Made by a program: the position numbers and the translations under genes. Source: Lotus japonicus (lineage: Eukaryota > Streptophyta > Magnoliopsida > Fabales > Fabaceae). From it: DNA of 64,000 nt. Of this stretch, positions 23,312-35,119 are shown piece after piece (position 1 is the stretch's first letter; each line of letters starts with the position of its first letter). The stretch lies in contig NC_080044.1 in the NCBI RefSeq assembly GCF_012489685.1, positions 23,230,369 to 23,294,368 on the forward strand, in the 5' to 3' direction. Below the pieces are notes generated by a model. It ran no database searches and had not been told where the DNA came from. It saw nothing but the letters and a program-made list of their open reading frames with translations.

Positions 23312-26168
23312 TTATTCATTGTTTTCTTTCTCCTGTTCTTCTTCTTCCTCTTCTTCTTCAGTCGCTGTCCAGAGGTGTTGGTCAATCAGGGGAGGATCGT
23401 CGGGACCAACCAGTCCTTCGGCGGTTATCTCTTTCATTACTCCCATGGCGCTAAAGTCAAAGTTCGGGTACAAATGTTGGGCCTGATCTTTGGCGAGGTA
23501 GAAACCGCGCTCGCGGTTGTCAAGGGCGATGTCAGCGGCTTGTTCCCTCGCCTCAGTGGCTTTGGCCTTCTCCGTCGCCAGCTCGTCCTCTAGCCTTTTG
23601 ATCTTTGCCAGTTGGGAAGCAATCTCAGCATCTTTCGTGGCGAGGGCCTCGGCATGAGTTTCGGTCGCTTTCTTGATCTCCTCGGACGTAGCCTGCATCA
23701 CCGCCTCCATGTCAGACTTCGCCAAGGCCAAGGACTCCGCAGACTTTTTCTCTTGCTCCGCCAACGCCTTCTTCACTAACTCCAGCTCAGCGCGCAGTAT
23801 GGCAAGCTCTGACTCCTTAGCAATCAGCGCCTCGCCTCGGGCGATCAAGTCCTTCTCAGCTTGCTCTTTTTCCTTTTTGCAAGCTTGAAGGCTTGCATCA
23901 AGCTCATCTGCTTCTTCCTTCATCAGCGCCAGCTGATCCTCCAGCTCGCCGATTTTAATCCCCGCCGTGCCAATCATCTTGTCGGCATAGACTTTGTCTT
24001 TTCCTGCCTGCGTCGCCAGTTTGTCGAAACGCTTTTCCCAAGCAGCGGCGGCTTCTTGATGCTTAGCACTTTCGGCCTTCAACCGCTCAGCTTCAACGGT
24101 GGCGGCATTGAACTTCTCAAACGCGTGGGCAAAGATGCACCCAACGCGTAGGAGGCAAGCAAGAGTCTCCTCCTTGGTGTCATTAAGGCCCCGACTCAAA
24201 ACTTCTTTTTCTATGGCGTCACGGTTAAGACCAGCAAGTAAGAATTCTGAGGGTTCAATGGCGTTGGGGAGCATATTATAATAGCTTGAAGAACCGGCCT
24301 CGGGAGCAGGGGCTTGTTCAATTTGAGCCGCTTCAGAGGTAGTGGCAGCACCAGGACAGGATTTTTCCCCTTGATGAGGCGGGGAAGGCATGGAGCCCGC
24401 ATCGTGTGTTGAGGGCGGGCTAGGAGGCGCACCTTGGCGAGAGGAAGACTTCGGGGTTTCATTTTCTTTTTCCTTCTCTCCAACAGGAGTGTCGGAAGAC
24501 GCAGCAGCTTTTGTGGCGTTGACGCCGGCGAGTTTATCGGCAGCTGAGGATTGAGAAATGTTGGTGGTTGTGGCACCGACGGAGGCGGCTGTGGCGCCAG
24601 CAGAGGACTCAGCGGCAACAGCAGCGGTCGCACCGGCGGTGGCAAGAGTAGAAGCTGGTACGGTGGTTGGCTCGATAGCCGCGGCGACGGAGGTTTCAGT
24701 GACATTTTTGCCTTTAGGCGCAGCAGCAGTGGTGGGCTGAGCGCCAGGGTTTGATGTGCCGGCGCCGGAGGAGGCTTTGACCAATCTTCTCCTCTTGGGA
24801 GCTTTGATGCTCTCGGCTTGGTTCTCAGCACCGCCCCGTTTTTTCACGTCGTCCTCAGTGTTGAATTTTGGGGAAAAGCGAGCCATTCTCCTCTCGCGGG
24901 CCTTCAGGAGTAGAAGCTGGTACGGTGGTTGGCTCGATAGCCGCGGCGACGGAGGTTTCAGTGACATTTTTGCCTTTAGGCGCAGCAGCAGTGGTGGGCT
25001 GAGCGCCAGGGTTTGATGTGCCGGCGCCGGAGGAGGCTTTGACCAATCTTCTCCTCTTGGGAGCTTTGATGCTCTCGGCTTGGTTCTCAGCACCGCCCCG
25101 TTTTTTCACGTCGCCCTCAGTGTTGAATTTTGGGGAAAAGCGAGCCATTCTCCTCTCGCGGGCCTTCAGGAGCTCGGCGTTCGTGAAATTCATATCTTCT
25201 GTAACAATAAAAATACGATCAGTGACAACATAGGAGACGAGAAAGGAAATGTCAATAATGAAAGTGAGCTATGGGCAACCTAGGTATTTGGGAGTTCTTG
25301 AGAGGTCAGCGCCCTCAAGGACTGTTGTGCAGTCAAGGATGGGAAGTGGGGCAAGGAGATTAAGAAAGGCTTTGTCGTTGGCGGACAAAGATTCCTCTGA
25401 AGGATCGGTGATCCCATTGGGCTTCTCCGTCCAGTAAAGAGGAAAAAGGGCGGTCCCGTCTCTAAGGGTGAATGCCTCTGGGTAGGCGGGATGAACCGCC
25501 ACACGGAAGTACTTCCGTGCAAAGGAGGACTTCGCGTTACTTTTGTGAGGGTGCAAGCACTTCCGGCCGGCTCGGGCCTTCAAGGAAATCCATCCTTTGT
25601 TTTTGATGGACTTGGGGTCGACGTCGTAGAGGTAGAAGAAACTGGTGGGGGATGGGGCGATGCCGACAGCGGCGCTTAAGATTTTAAAACATCGAATGAA
25701 GGCCCAGGCGTTAGGGTGGAGTTGGCAGGGAGCCGCGTTGATGTCGCGGAGGACGGTTTGGACAAAGGGCGAGAAAGGAAGCCTGATTCCAAGCTCGCTA
25801 AACATGTATTCATACGCAAAGAAAAAGTGGGATCTCTTTACGTCGCCGTCTGGCTTATGAAGCCAGGGGCGGTCCTCAGGACTGCAAATTCAGATCCTGA
25901 GTTTGGCGTCAAATTCATCGTCATTAGACAAACCACCCAGGGAGTTCACGAACTGCACGATGAGATCGCTATTCTGGAAAATAGAAGGTTGGTCTATAGC
26001 CTCGTGAGTGGGGGCTATTTGGACTGGAAGGGGTAGAGTGGCGTAGGTTTTTAGTCGGTAAGGTGGGATCTCCGGGACCTCTAAACGGAGGCCGCCGGCG
26101 GCGGTGGCATCAGGGTCGCTTCCGGAGGAAGAAGAGGAGTGGTTAGGGGAGGTAGGGCTTGAGGCCAT
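23312..26168 (-). pseudogene. antisense ORF of gypsy derivative: putative gypsy-type transposon domain plus coiled coil
   Basis: The minus-strand gene starts at ATG 26168 (MASSPTSPNHSSSSSG). The first part (26168-25269) contains the Transposase_28-like domain (RSHFFFAYEYMFSELGIRLP, WISLKARAG); it is one frame broken only by TGA 25890-25892. An intron of about 90 bases (near 25195-25284) leads to a second exon starting MNFTNAELLKARERR, which runs through an Ala/Pro-rich linker, a long Ala/Glu/Lys-rich coiled coil (about 24070-23540) and a Glu-rich end at 23312. A 262-bp duplication disturbs the frame. The role is unknown. The gene lies opposite to the LTR transcription direction. Confidence 0.75.
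24649..25172. repeat. 262-bp tandem duplication in antisense ORF
   Basis: Bases 24649-24910 and 24911-25172 are near-identical; the one difference I see is CGTCGTCCTC versus CGTCGCCCTC. As 262 is not a multiple of three, the duplication shifts the frame of the antisense ORF. It arose after the ORF was part of the element. Confidence 0.95.
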
Positions 26169-27458
26169 TTTTAGAAGACAGTGAAGTGAAAGAAAGGGAA
26201 AGATGAGTATGTGTATGATGCAAAGATAAGGACAGTGGGACTCACCGGAGTAGGATGTGAAGAGTGGGTAGCGGAAAGGGTGATAAGCGACGGCTCCAGA
26301 GCAGAAGTGGGCAGAAGGAGTTTGGTAAGCGATTAGGGAAGTAAAGAGGGGTCTCAGAAAGGGATGACTGTGGGGAAGAAGGGTTTTTATAGGAGAAGGG
26401 GGGAAGCTGGAAGGGTGACGCGTGTTGGACGCGTGTGGAAGGTTGGAAGTCATGGAGGTTTTGGGGAGGTGGGTCGCGTGCAATGGGGAGTTACTGCGCA
26501 CGATGGGACGGTTATGAAAGGTGAAGTGACGGTTCCGGAGAAAGAGGGAAATTGATGTAACCAACACGTCACGTGGGGCAGTCACGTGGGGCAGATAGGG
26601 ATTTGAAAGGGTTTTAAAAGAAGGGAAAGCGCGGAAAGCCTCGCCACTATAAAGATCAAACACCATCGCCTGACAGGTGACACCAACAACAAAGTTCAGT
26701 CGCTCGCCGGGGTTATCGCCAGTCAATGATTGAATGATCAGCACATGACCCATGCCTGCCACCTTTCCCGCCGGCGAACGATCATACACCTGCTCCAACT
26801 TATCGCCAATACGAAGTAATCGTTCTCGCCGCTTGTGGACTTGTGGACTTGCCAGCTCGGGTTGCTCGTCAGGTCAGTGGATCGGGTAATGAGGCGGGCC
26901 ACCACGACTCCTTAATCTTGTAGGCGTTTGTATCCTTAATCTTGTAGGCGTTTGTACACCATCTTTCTAGGTCCCGCGTCAATCGGAGATTCATGTATTT
27001 GCGTATTTCCTTGCGCTATTGGCGGTTTGTGTTTCATTTGCGCCATGTCGGCGACCTACACGCTTTATACATTCTTTGTTGATCCCGCCAAGTAGCGTGG
27101 CTAGGTGATCTTCTAAGCGGGGAAGCTATTGCAACTAGAAGCTTGGGAATAGTTCCTGCGCGTTGGTCGAAACCGCCAGCCGAGGAACGCCGTACCAAGT
27201 GGAAAGTGGCAACGGGCGACCTGCTAGGGGGATCACAAGGGGACAGAGATTGACGGTCACATTTTGGAGACACACTTCGCTCTCCTGCTTCGAGCTTGTG
27301 GACTTGCGGACCAAGGGCGCTCGCCCTTCATCTTTTCACGCCATGTTGGCGACTTGGATTTTTGCATACACGATGGATAAGCATTAGGCAGTTATGTCAT
27401 ATTTTTCTTAAAGACACACTTAGCTCTCATGCTTCGAGCTCGGTGTCTTGTGGACTTG

Positions 27459-27756
27459 TGGACTGGGCGAGCCCCTAGAGGGGCAACGCCCAGGGTTCAC
27501 ACCGCCCGGTGGCGCCCCAAGCCAGTAGGGTTGGGCCTCGTTCAGCCAGGCCCACACGGCCCATTAAGGACCCTAGCATATGGGGGCCCAACACTACCTC
27601 TATAAATAGGTAGCAGATACCAATTGTAAGGGACTTTTGCCCATTTTATGAATACACACATGAAATTCAGTTATTCTCTCTCTAGATACCTCTCTTAAGT
27701 GCAATCACTTCTCTCTCTAGGGATTACACCCTTTCTCAATGTTCTTACCCGGAACA
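27459..27756 (+). repeat. 3' LTR of gypsy derivative
   Basis: It is 298 bp, identical by eye to 20706-21003, and is followed by the duplication CATAT at 27757-27761. Confidence 0.95.
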
Positions 27757-27761
27757 CATAT

Positions 27762-29269
27762 CAAACACACACAATATCACAGAAATCCCAAAGAAAATAC
27801 CTATAGGAAATTTCTTTGGAATAGTTTAGTCCACTGACTTACACACAACCTCAATAGGTTCCTCAACTGCAGTTTCCTATTTGCAAAGTGAGAAACTTAA
27901 GAAATTATCACATGTTCAACACTACGGTATATGCAGCCAAAGAGAAAAATACTTCCTAGACATAGATAAAAGAGTCATAACAAATAAGATTAGAATAGGA
28001 AAAGAAATGACTTTTACCTGCGGTAGAAGTGGATAGAGTTTGCTGCACTGGAAGTCTAATACAACAACACAACAAAAGAAGATTCAGAAACTCTATCACT
28101 CTTACTATAATTTAAAAAGAACTACAGAAAAATTCAAGGGTATTAGTATCACCACTTACAAAGGTGGTAGCATCTTCAACAAACTATGGGTTGGCATTCA
28201 AAAGTAAATCCAAATGAACAAAATTTATCAGAAAATGAACAGTAAAAATAAAAGCTCTTTGAAATTGTTTATTTTTGCATGCATTGGATACCTTGAAGTA
28301 ACAGAAATAAGAGCCTTTAGACATTATCTCCGGCAATCTCGCCCATGGATCAGGTCTGGCTTCAGCCTTCCCGTGGACTCCTCCACAACAAACTTCTTCT
28401 CTTGACTCCAGCTTCATACAAACTCTCTTCATTTTCATGTGTGGTATGAGTGTGTGCCACAAAAATCTCAATTGGAGTGCCTTATATAGGGTGCTGGCGG
28501 GAAAAAAGTGATGTAAAGTATAGTCCTAAATTGAATTGGTGCAGAAAAGTGAAATTAGATGTTGAAAAGTTTTCACTTACAGTCTAGTTCAGAAAAGTAG
28601 TAAAAAGGCAAAAAAATCAGATAAAGGAGAAAAGGGTTTTTAACCTGTCAAAAAACTGGGATTTGCGGTGGTTGTGTCGTCGGAGATTGCGAGCTCGCCG
28701 GAGGAGAAAGGAAGGGGATGCTTGCGGCTGTTGAAAGAGGTGTTTGGCGGTTCTCCGGCGAGGTGGGACGGCGACTGTTGAAAGGAATGCACGATAGAAA
28801 GTGAAGAATAAAGGCAGATCTGGGTTGTCTGCGATGGTGGTGCTCGCAGCGGAGCTCGCGGCAGTTGCCAGGGTTGAGGATTCCGGTGGAGGAGGGGGAG
28901 AGAGGGTGAGGGTATTATTGAACCTATCTTTTTTATTTACTTTATAGTTTATACATAATTCCAATAAATTTGGTGCAATTTGTAATAAAAAAAGCAACAA
29001 AAAGGAATCAAAAGTAGCCCTTACGGTGGACCTTGACACACTGAATAAAACTCTCAAAGTGAACAGTAGATTTTAGCTTATTCCTTTGTAGTGTTTATAG
29101 ATGGGAGTAAATCTGTTAAAAAAACCACCATATATAAAAAACTAGAGAGTTTGAAAATGTAATCAAACCTTAATTAAATGCTCATGAAAAAGTATTTGCA
29201 AATCAATATTAAACTAATTTCTAACAATTAGACAAATTTCTAAACATCTATATTTTAGGTCAATGGGCT
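27762..29269. other. intergenic DNA with right copy of duplicated block
   Basis: The right copy of the duplicated block fills 27763-28126. Minus-strand frames at 28184-28471 and 28617-29057 have no domain I recognise; the second is a low-complexity Ser/Thr/Arg stretch. No gene is called. Confidence 0.4.
27763..28126 (+). repeat. duplicated block, right copy
   Basis: It is the direct repeat of 19737-20085. The protein-like frame seen in the left copy is broken here by a stop and a frame change. The gypsy-derived element inserted exactly at the left edge of this copy. Confidence 0.8.
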
Positions 29270-29461
29270 CCCCTAGGGTTTGGGAGATAGCCGTCCCACC
29301 ACCGTTGACTTCCTAGTTTGTATACGTTTTTTGCATGCCTGAGACCGCCGTTGACAGATTTTCAACTCGCGTTTTCCTCCGGTGTCCACTACTACTAGTT
29401 TTTGTTTCTCTGGTTTGAATACAACATTACCACGAGTTTCTAATTCTAGGAGAAGGTCGTC

Positions 29462-30829
29462 ATGGCTTTTGGTAACGAAGCACTTGTGTATGATCTTGAG
29501 GGAGACGAAAACGTTGTTTTGGACCTTGGCGAGGTGGAAATCGACCCTAACTTGGAGGCAGACGTCTGGCTTGTGGGTCGAGTGCTGAGCCCCAACCGAG
29601 TGATAGGTGGTATTTTCCGTAGCGTCATGCTGCGGTTGTGGGAGACCCGAAAATGCAAGGAGATCCGCCATGTCGGACCAAATCTTTTCTCTTTTGAATT
29701 TGGATCGACAAAGGACAGAGATATGTTCCTCCGGTCTGGTCCATGGCTGTTTGATAGGCACCTGGTGGTTCTGGACGTGTTTGACATTAGCAAGGATCCT
29801 TTGCAGATTCCATTAACTAGAGTGCCCTTTTGGATAAAAGTCCATGGGCTGCCCTATACTCTACATTCTGAAGGTATAGCAAAGATGTTGGGAGGATCTT
29901 TTGTTGGTTACTTAGGATGGGACAAATATGAAGCGCATCGATGTGGTTACTGTCTACGCATCAGGGCTTGGGTAAATGTGGAGGCGCCATTACGGTGAGG
30001 ACAAATGGTGGGTACAAAAGGAGGTGCTCCGCTGCGGGTTAAGTTCAAGTATGAGAAGTTGGTGAACTTCTGTTACCGCTGTGGAAAACTGAACCATGTC
30101 CTCAGAAATTGTGATGTGGCGGACGATGGCGGAAACCTCCATTATGGTGCATGGCTGAGGGCTGACGAGCATCCTGTGGGTGGCTACCGTAATAGAGGTC
30201 AACAAGAGGGGAGGCCCATGGAGGTGGGTGATGAGCAGTATGGGGAGGAAGATGAACTGGGGCATGACGATGAAAATATCCAACACTTAAATGGAGAGGA
30301 AACAACGCCTACTGCTAGCTTGGAGGGGAAACAAAATGAACCAGACTTTGGTACGCATGAGGCAAAAAATAACGTGCCAGGAACAATAAAGGGAGGTGAG
30401 AAAGAATTAATGGGGGATTTTAAACACAAGCAGGTCTCACAACTTTCTGAAAAGCACTCGGGCAATACCTCTATTGCAAATTCGTTCACCTTTGACTCTC
30501 ATGGCAAGTATCCAAGTTTTCCCTGTGATAATGCATGGAGAAACAGGACCGTGGAGGTAGCAATTTGGGCATACAGATTCGTGAAGGACGTGGACGTGAT
30601 TTGGAGACTTCAAATAGCAGGAAGCGGACAAGTGGCTCTTCTTCAACACTTGGGCTGGGTAGCACGAGGATTTCTCCCCCTTGGAAGAAGAAAAACACCG
30701 ACTCTGGATTGGGATTGGCGGCGACTGCGGAGCAGTCTCACCCACCTCAATGAGGCTCCTGTCGTGGAACTGTCGTGGGCTTGGGAACCTACTGGCAGTG
30801 CGGGCCTTTGGCAGGCTCATCCACTCTGA
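29462..30829 (+). pseudogene. LINE ORF1 (DUF4283, zinc knuckle), one nonsense codon
   Basis: The frame starts MAFGNEALVYDLEGDENV and contains LWETRKCKEIRHVGPNLFSF and RSGPWLFDRHLVVLD, typical of DUF4283. A TGA at 29996-29998 interrupts it, then the same frame continues with KGGAPLRVKFKYEKL and the knuckle FCYRCGKLNHVLRNC. It would bind the LINE RNA. The end overlaps the start of ORF2 by about 80 bases. Confidence 0.85.
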
Positions 30830-33800
30830 AGCGCCTGATATAGTGTTTGCAATGGAGACAAAGTTGTATGCGTCCGAGGCTCTTCGTCATAGAGGATTGG
30901 GGGGACTTCAGAACATTTTCCCGGTCCAATGTGCGGGCCAAGGGCACACGCGTGCAGGAGGTTTGTTTTTACTTTGGGGTCAAAATGTTGACGTTGATAT
31001 AATTTCGTTTTCTTTGAATCAATATTTTGTTTACTGTTACACATGTTGGAGAACAAAAAGTTGTGCAGGTCATGGGAGTCTAGGGTTTCCCAGATGATCG
31101 TAGGAAGATGGAAACCTGGAATTTAGTGAAGAGATTCCTGAGTGATGTCTCAATACCGAGCCTTTGTGTGGGAGACTTTAATGACTGTTTATCCCCTCGT
31201 GACAAGTTGGGGGTGACCCACCTGATTTGAACTATATTCAGAGAGTTGCAAGAGCGCGAGCAGAGTGTTGTTTACATGAGGTGGACTTTACAGGTTACTG
31301 ATTTACATGGTCAAATTACAAAGAGGCGCCTGGCACTATTGAAGAGCGGCTTGACTATGCACTCGCGAATGACGAGTGGGATGGAATTTGGCCTACTATT
31401 GTTGTTCACCATTTGTCCAGGTACAAATCTGATCATAATCCTATTTTACTAACTTGTGGTGCCCGCAGGCAAAGAAAGGAAGTGGGAAGGGCAAAACTAT
31501 TTGGCTTTGAAGAAATGTGGCTTCAGGATGATGAAGAATGTGTGGAGTTAGTCACAGAAACTTGGTGCAGGTTGCGTAATGACTTGCCTATGAAAATTGC
31601 TGAAATAGGAGGTGCTCTAAAGGGATGGGGAAACATAAATTTGGAGACATACCTAGGAAGATCTCTGACCAGAAAGCTCTTTTGCAAGAGTTACAACGAG
31701 CAAACCAAATAGCAGAGATTTTACAAAAGGCGAGGGAAGCGGAACACCAATTGGACAATCTTTTAGAGCAAGAAGAAAAATGGTGGCGCCAAAGGTCGAG
31801 AGCAACTTGGCTCCAGAGTGGAGATAAGAACACATGTTTTTTCCACAAGAAAGCAACCCAACGGCGAAAGTGAAATATGATTGAAAAAATAGAGGATGAT
31901 AGAGGAAGGGAGTTCATAGAGGACAGGGACATAGCAAGAGTTTTGAAAGACTACTTTGTGCAGTTGTTTGCTTCCTCAAATCCTTTTGACATTGAAGAAG
32001 CTACATCTTTAGTGGGAAACTGGCTGACGGGGACCCACTTGCAGATCCTAGCTGACCCTTTTTCAAAGGAGGAGGTCGAGGAGGCTCTTTTCAAGATGCA
32101 TCCTGCCAAAGCGTCGTGCATTGATGGTTTTCCTGCTCTCTTTTATCAGCGCTTTAGGGGAGTAATTGGGGATGATGTGGCCGAGTTTTGCTTGCAGATT
32201 CTGCATGGACATGTGTCGCCAGGTATTATTAACCATACTATTCTTGTGCTTATTCCTAAGCTTAAAAAATATATGCATGGTAATCAATTTAGGCCAATTG
32301 CTTTATGTAATGTGATCTTCAAAATTGTGACTAAAGCAATAGCGAATAGAATGAAAGTAATTTTGCCTAATTTAATTTGCTAATCTCAGAGCGCTTTTGT
32401 TCCAGATCGTTTAATTACGGATAATGCTCTGATTGCATATGAGAGCTTTCACTATATGAAGAAGAAAATTAATGGCCGAAATGACATCATGGCGCTAAAA
32501 TTGGACATTTTCAAAGCGTACGGCCGTATTGAATGGTCTTTTTTGAGATCTGTATTGACATTTATGGGGTTTCCACATGCATGGGTTACACTGATTATGA
32601 ACTGTGTTTCCACAATGTCGTTTTCAATTATGCTAAACGGAAAGCCTCAACCAAATTTTGTGCCAAACAGAGGTCTGAAGCAGAGGGATCCTCTCTCACC
32701 ATATTTGTTTATTTTATGTGGGGAAGTTTTTTCTGCTCTTATTAATAAAGCTGTTGCAGCTAAGAGTTTGACTGGTATGAAATTGGCGAGATCTGCTCCT
32801 GTCATTTCTAATTTGCTTTTTGCAGACGACAATATTCTCTTTGGTAGAGCAGATGTTCATGAGGCGGAATGCCTAAAAAGAATCCTTGCTACTTATGAGC
32901 GGGTTTCCGGACAAGTTGTCAACCTTGACAGATCGATGCTTTCTGTTGGCCGAAATGTGCAGCAAACCAGTTTTGATGAGCTTGAACAACTTTTGGGAGT
33001 AAAGGCCGTTGAGAGCTACGATAAATATTTGGGTCTACTGACTATCATTGGTAAGTCGAAGAAGCAAATATTTAATTTTGTTAAGGAATGAGTTTGGAAA
33101 AAGCTTAAAGGTTGGAAGGAAGAGTTTCTATCAAGAGCAGGGAGAGAAGTCTTAATCAAATTTGTAGCTCAGGCTAGTCCCTCTTATGTAATGTATTGTT
33201 TTGTTTTACCTGATGGTATTTGTGCAGCTATCAGTAGCATGATCTCTAATTTTTTCTGGGGTGGTGATGTAACACGCAAAGGATTGCATTGGACAAAGTG
33301 GAAGAATCTATGTCGGAACAACGTGGATGACAGACTTGGATTTAAAGACCTTAAAGCTTTTAATTTGGCTTTGGTGGGTAAGAATTGGTGGCGGATCTAT
33401 TCGAGACCGAACACGATGGTGGCAAGAATTTTTAAGGCCATTTATTTCCATGGTTGTGATTTGTGGGTGGCAAAGAAAAGGATATAGATCGAGCTACGCT
33501 TGGTCAAGTATTCTGAAAACAGGTTGGGTATTTGAAAGAGGAGGCTTGTGGCGGATTAGCAATGGCAATAGAGTTCATATATGGTTGGACAATTGGCTGT
33601 CGGGTGGACCACCGTTAAAATACCGCTAAGACATGGTGACGGAACATGGGGTTGAGCAGGTTGGAGCCCTTATTGATCATCAACATCATCTATGGAATGC
33701 GGAACATGTGGAGCTGGTCTTTTGTCCACGTACTGTGCAACGTATTCTTGCTGTTCCTCTTGTGAGCCATGATGGCGATGATTTTTTGAGCTGGCCGAGA

Positions 33801-34841
33801 ACAACGGACGAGAATTATACGACGAAAACAAGGTACCAATTTATTATACTGCAGATGGAGATTGAGCTTGCATCACCGTCTACATCGCACTCTCTTCCAC
33901 CAAGTATGTGGCGGAAGTTTTGGAGCTCAAATGCTCTCCCCCGCTGCAAAGAATTGTGCTGGCGGTTGGTGAGAGGTTTCCTTCCCGTGTCCATGGAGTT
34001 AAAGAGACGACATTTGGATGTTCATGAGGCATGTGGATGGTGTGCCACTGGTTTGGAGGATTTATATCATGTCTTTCTCGGGTGCCCAACAGCTAGGAGT
34101 TTCTGGTATGGACCCCCCCTTATCTATGCGTGTTGAGCGGTTAGCGACTATGGAGGAATTTTGGCTCCAGGTGCTATGGTCAGGAGACTGTGATACTATC
34201 CAGATGGTTCAGACCCTGTGCTACGTCTTGTGCGAACCGCGGAATAGCACAGAGTTCCGGCGTGTGTGGACATTGCTTCCATGCCTTGCTCAACATGTGT
34301 GGACGCTGCTTCCCGGCCCTGCTGCGCGCGCACAAAACCAACAAGCTCCACGACAGTTGCAGGCCACATGGAGTCGACCAGCAAGAGGGGTAATTAAACT
34401 GAATTTTGATGCTACTTTCGGGCAGGCAGGTGTTGGAGGCTATGCCATGGTGGCTTGGAATCACGCAGGAGAGATCATGGCGTCGGCGATGGAGTATCAT
34501 GTTGCTTCTCTCTCTCCGTTGTTGGCGGAAGCGGGTTACTTCTGATGGGCCCTTCGGTTGGCTATAGATTTGGGATTTCACAGGATGACGTTCGAGACAG
34601 ATTGCTTACAACTTTTCAATTGGTAGAGGAAAAGGCTAGGGGTGTCTCTTTTTTAGCTACTGTTGTTGGCGAATGTCGCCATTTAATTTATGCTTTTGAT
34701 GTTTTTTCTTTGTCGTTTGTTACACGTTCTGGTAACGTTGTTGCTGATCTTTTAGCGAGGAACGCCTCCTCTCATAGAGTGAAGTGTGGGTGGAAGAGGT
34801 TCCAAACTTTATTGTTCATTTGGTTGCCCAGGATGTTTTGA
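30750..34841 (+). pseudogene. LINE ORF2 (endonuclease, RT, zf-RVT, RNase H)
   Basis: The likely start is MRLLSWNCRGLGN at 30750, the AP-endonuclease N-terminus. After several frame changes (about 31040-31870) the reverse transcriptase follows in one frame with few stops: HPAKASCIDGFPALFYQ, FRPIALCNVIFKIVTKAI, GLKQRDPLSPYLFIL, and the active site LLFADDNILFG near 32815. The zf-RVT part (33900-34120: ALPRCKELCWRLVRGFLP) and the RNase H (LNFDATFGQAGVGGYAMV at about 34400) are in shifted frames. At least two in-frame stops (31871-31873, 32382) lie in the RT half. Confidence 0.85.
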
Positions 34842-35119
34842 CATCTATGCCTCTTGTGATTTGATTAATGGAAACACATTTCAAAAAAAATATATTTTTA
34901 GTTTGTATAATTAAAATAAATTTAATTTATTTTTATATATTTTAAAAAAACTTATTTTTCAATCTAAAAAGGACTACCTAATTTTACATACAAAATAAGT
35001 AAGTTCAGACTTTCATTTCTTTCTGTTTGTAACAACAACAAAAAAAACTCTATTTAGTTAGAAACTTGGTGTTGTAATCTTAATCTATCTATTACCTCAT
35101 TACCCTAGCCCACCATGCA

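Larger units (their letters stand above)
20706..27756 (+). mobile_element. non-autonomous Ty3/gypsy derivative (LARD-like, Tat-type)
   Basis: The 7051-bp element has 298-bp LTRs that I find identical, TG...CA ends and a 5-bp duplication. A primer site motif TGGCGCCGTCTGTGGGGA follows the left LTR. No gag, protease, RT or integrase was found in six frames. Instead there is a minisatellite and an antisense ORF with a putative gypsy-type transposon domain. Tat-lineage gypsy elements can carry such antisense ORFs after pol, so this copy is best seen as a Tat derivative that lost gag-pol and moves in trans. No polypurine tract is obvious before the right LTR. Confidence 0.9.
29270..34890 (+). mobile_element. 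degenerate L1-type LINE, nearly full length
   Basis: It has a leader (about 29270-29461), ORF1 with a DUF4283-like domain and a CCHC knuckle, ORF2 with endonuclease, reverse transcriptase, zf-RVT and RNase H, and an A-rich 3' end (CAAAAAAAATATATTTTTAG, about 34880). The order is typical of plant L1 LINEs. Stops and frameshifts in both ORFs make it inactive. Possible target duplications (TATATTTTAG near 29250, ATATATTTTTAG after the A tail) are imperfect, so the ends are approximate. Confidence 0.9.

Noticed and set aside
24551..25016. Plus-strand frames in the duplicated 262-bp segment
   Set aside because: They are antisense to the better supported minus-strand ORF, and appear twice only because of the duplication.
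28617..29057. 146-codon minus-strand frame
   Set aside because: The composition is low-complexity and no domain or splice structure supports it.
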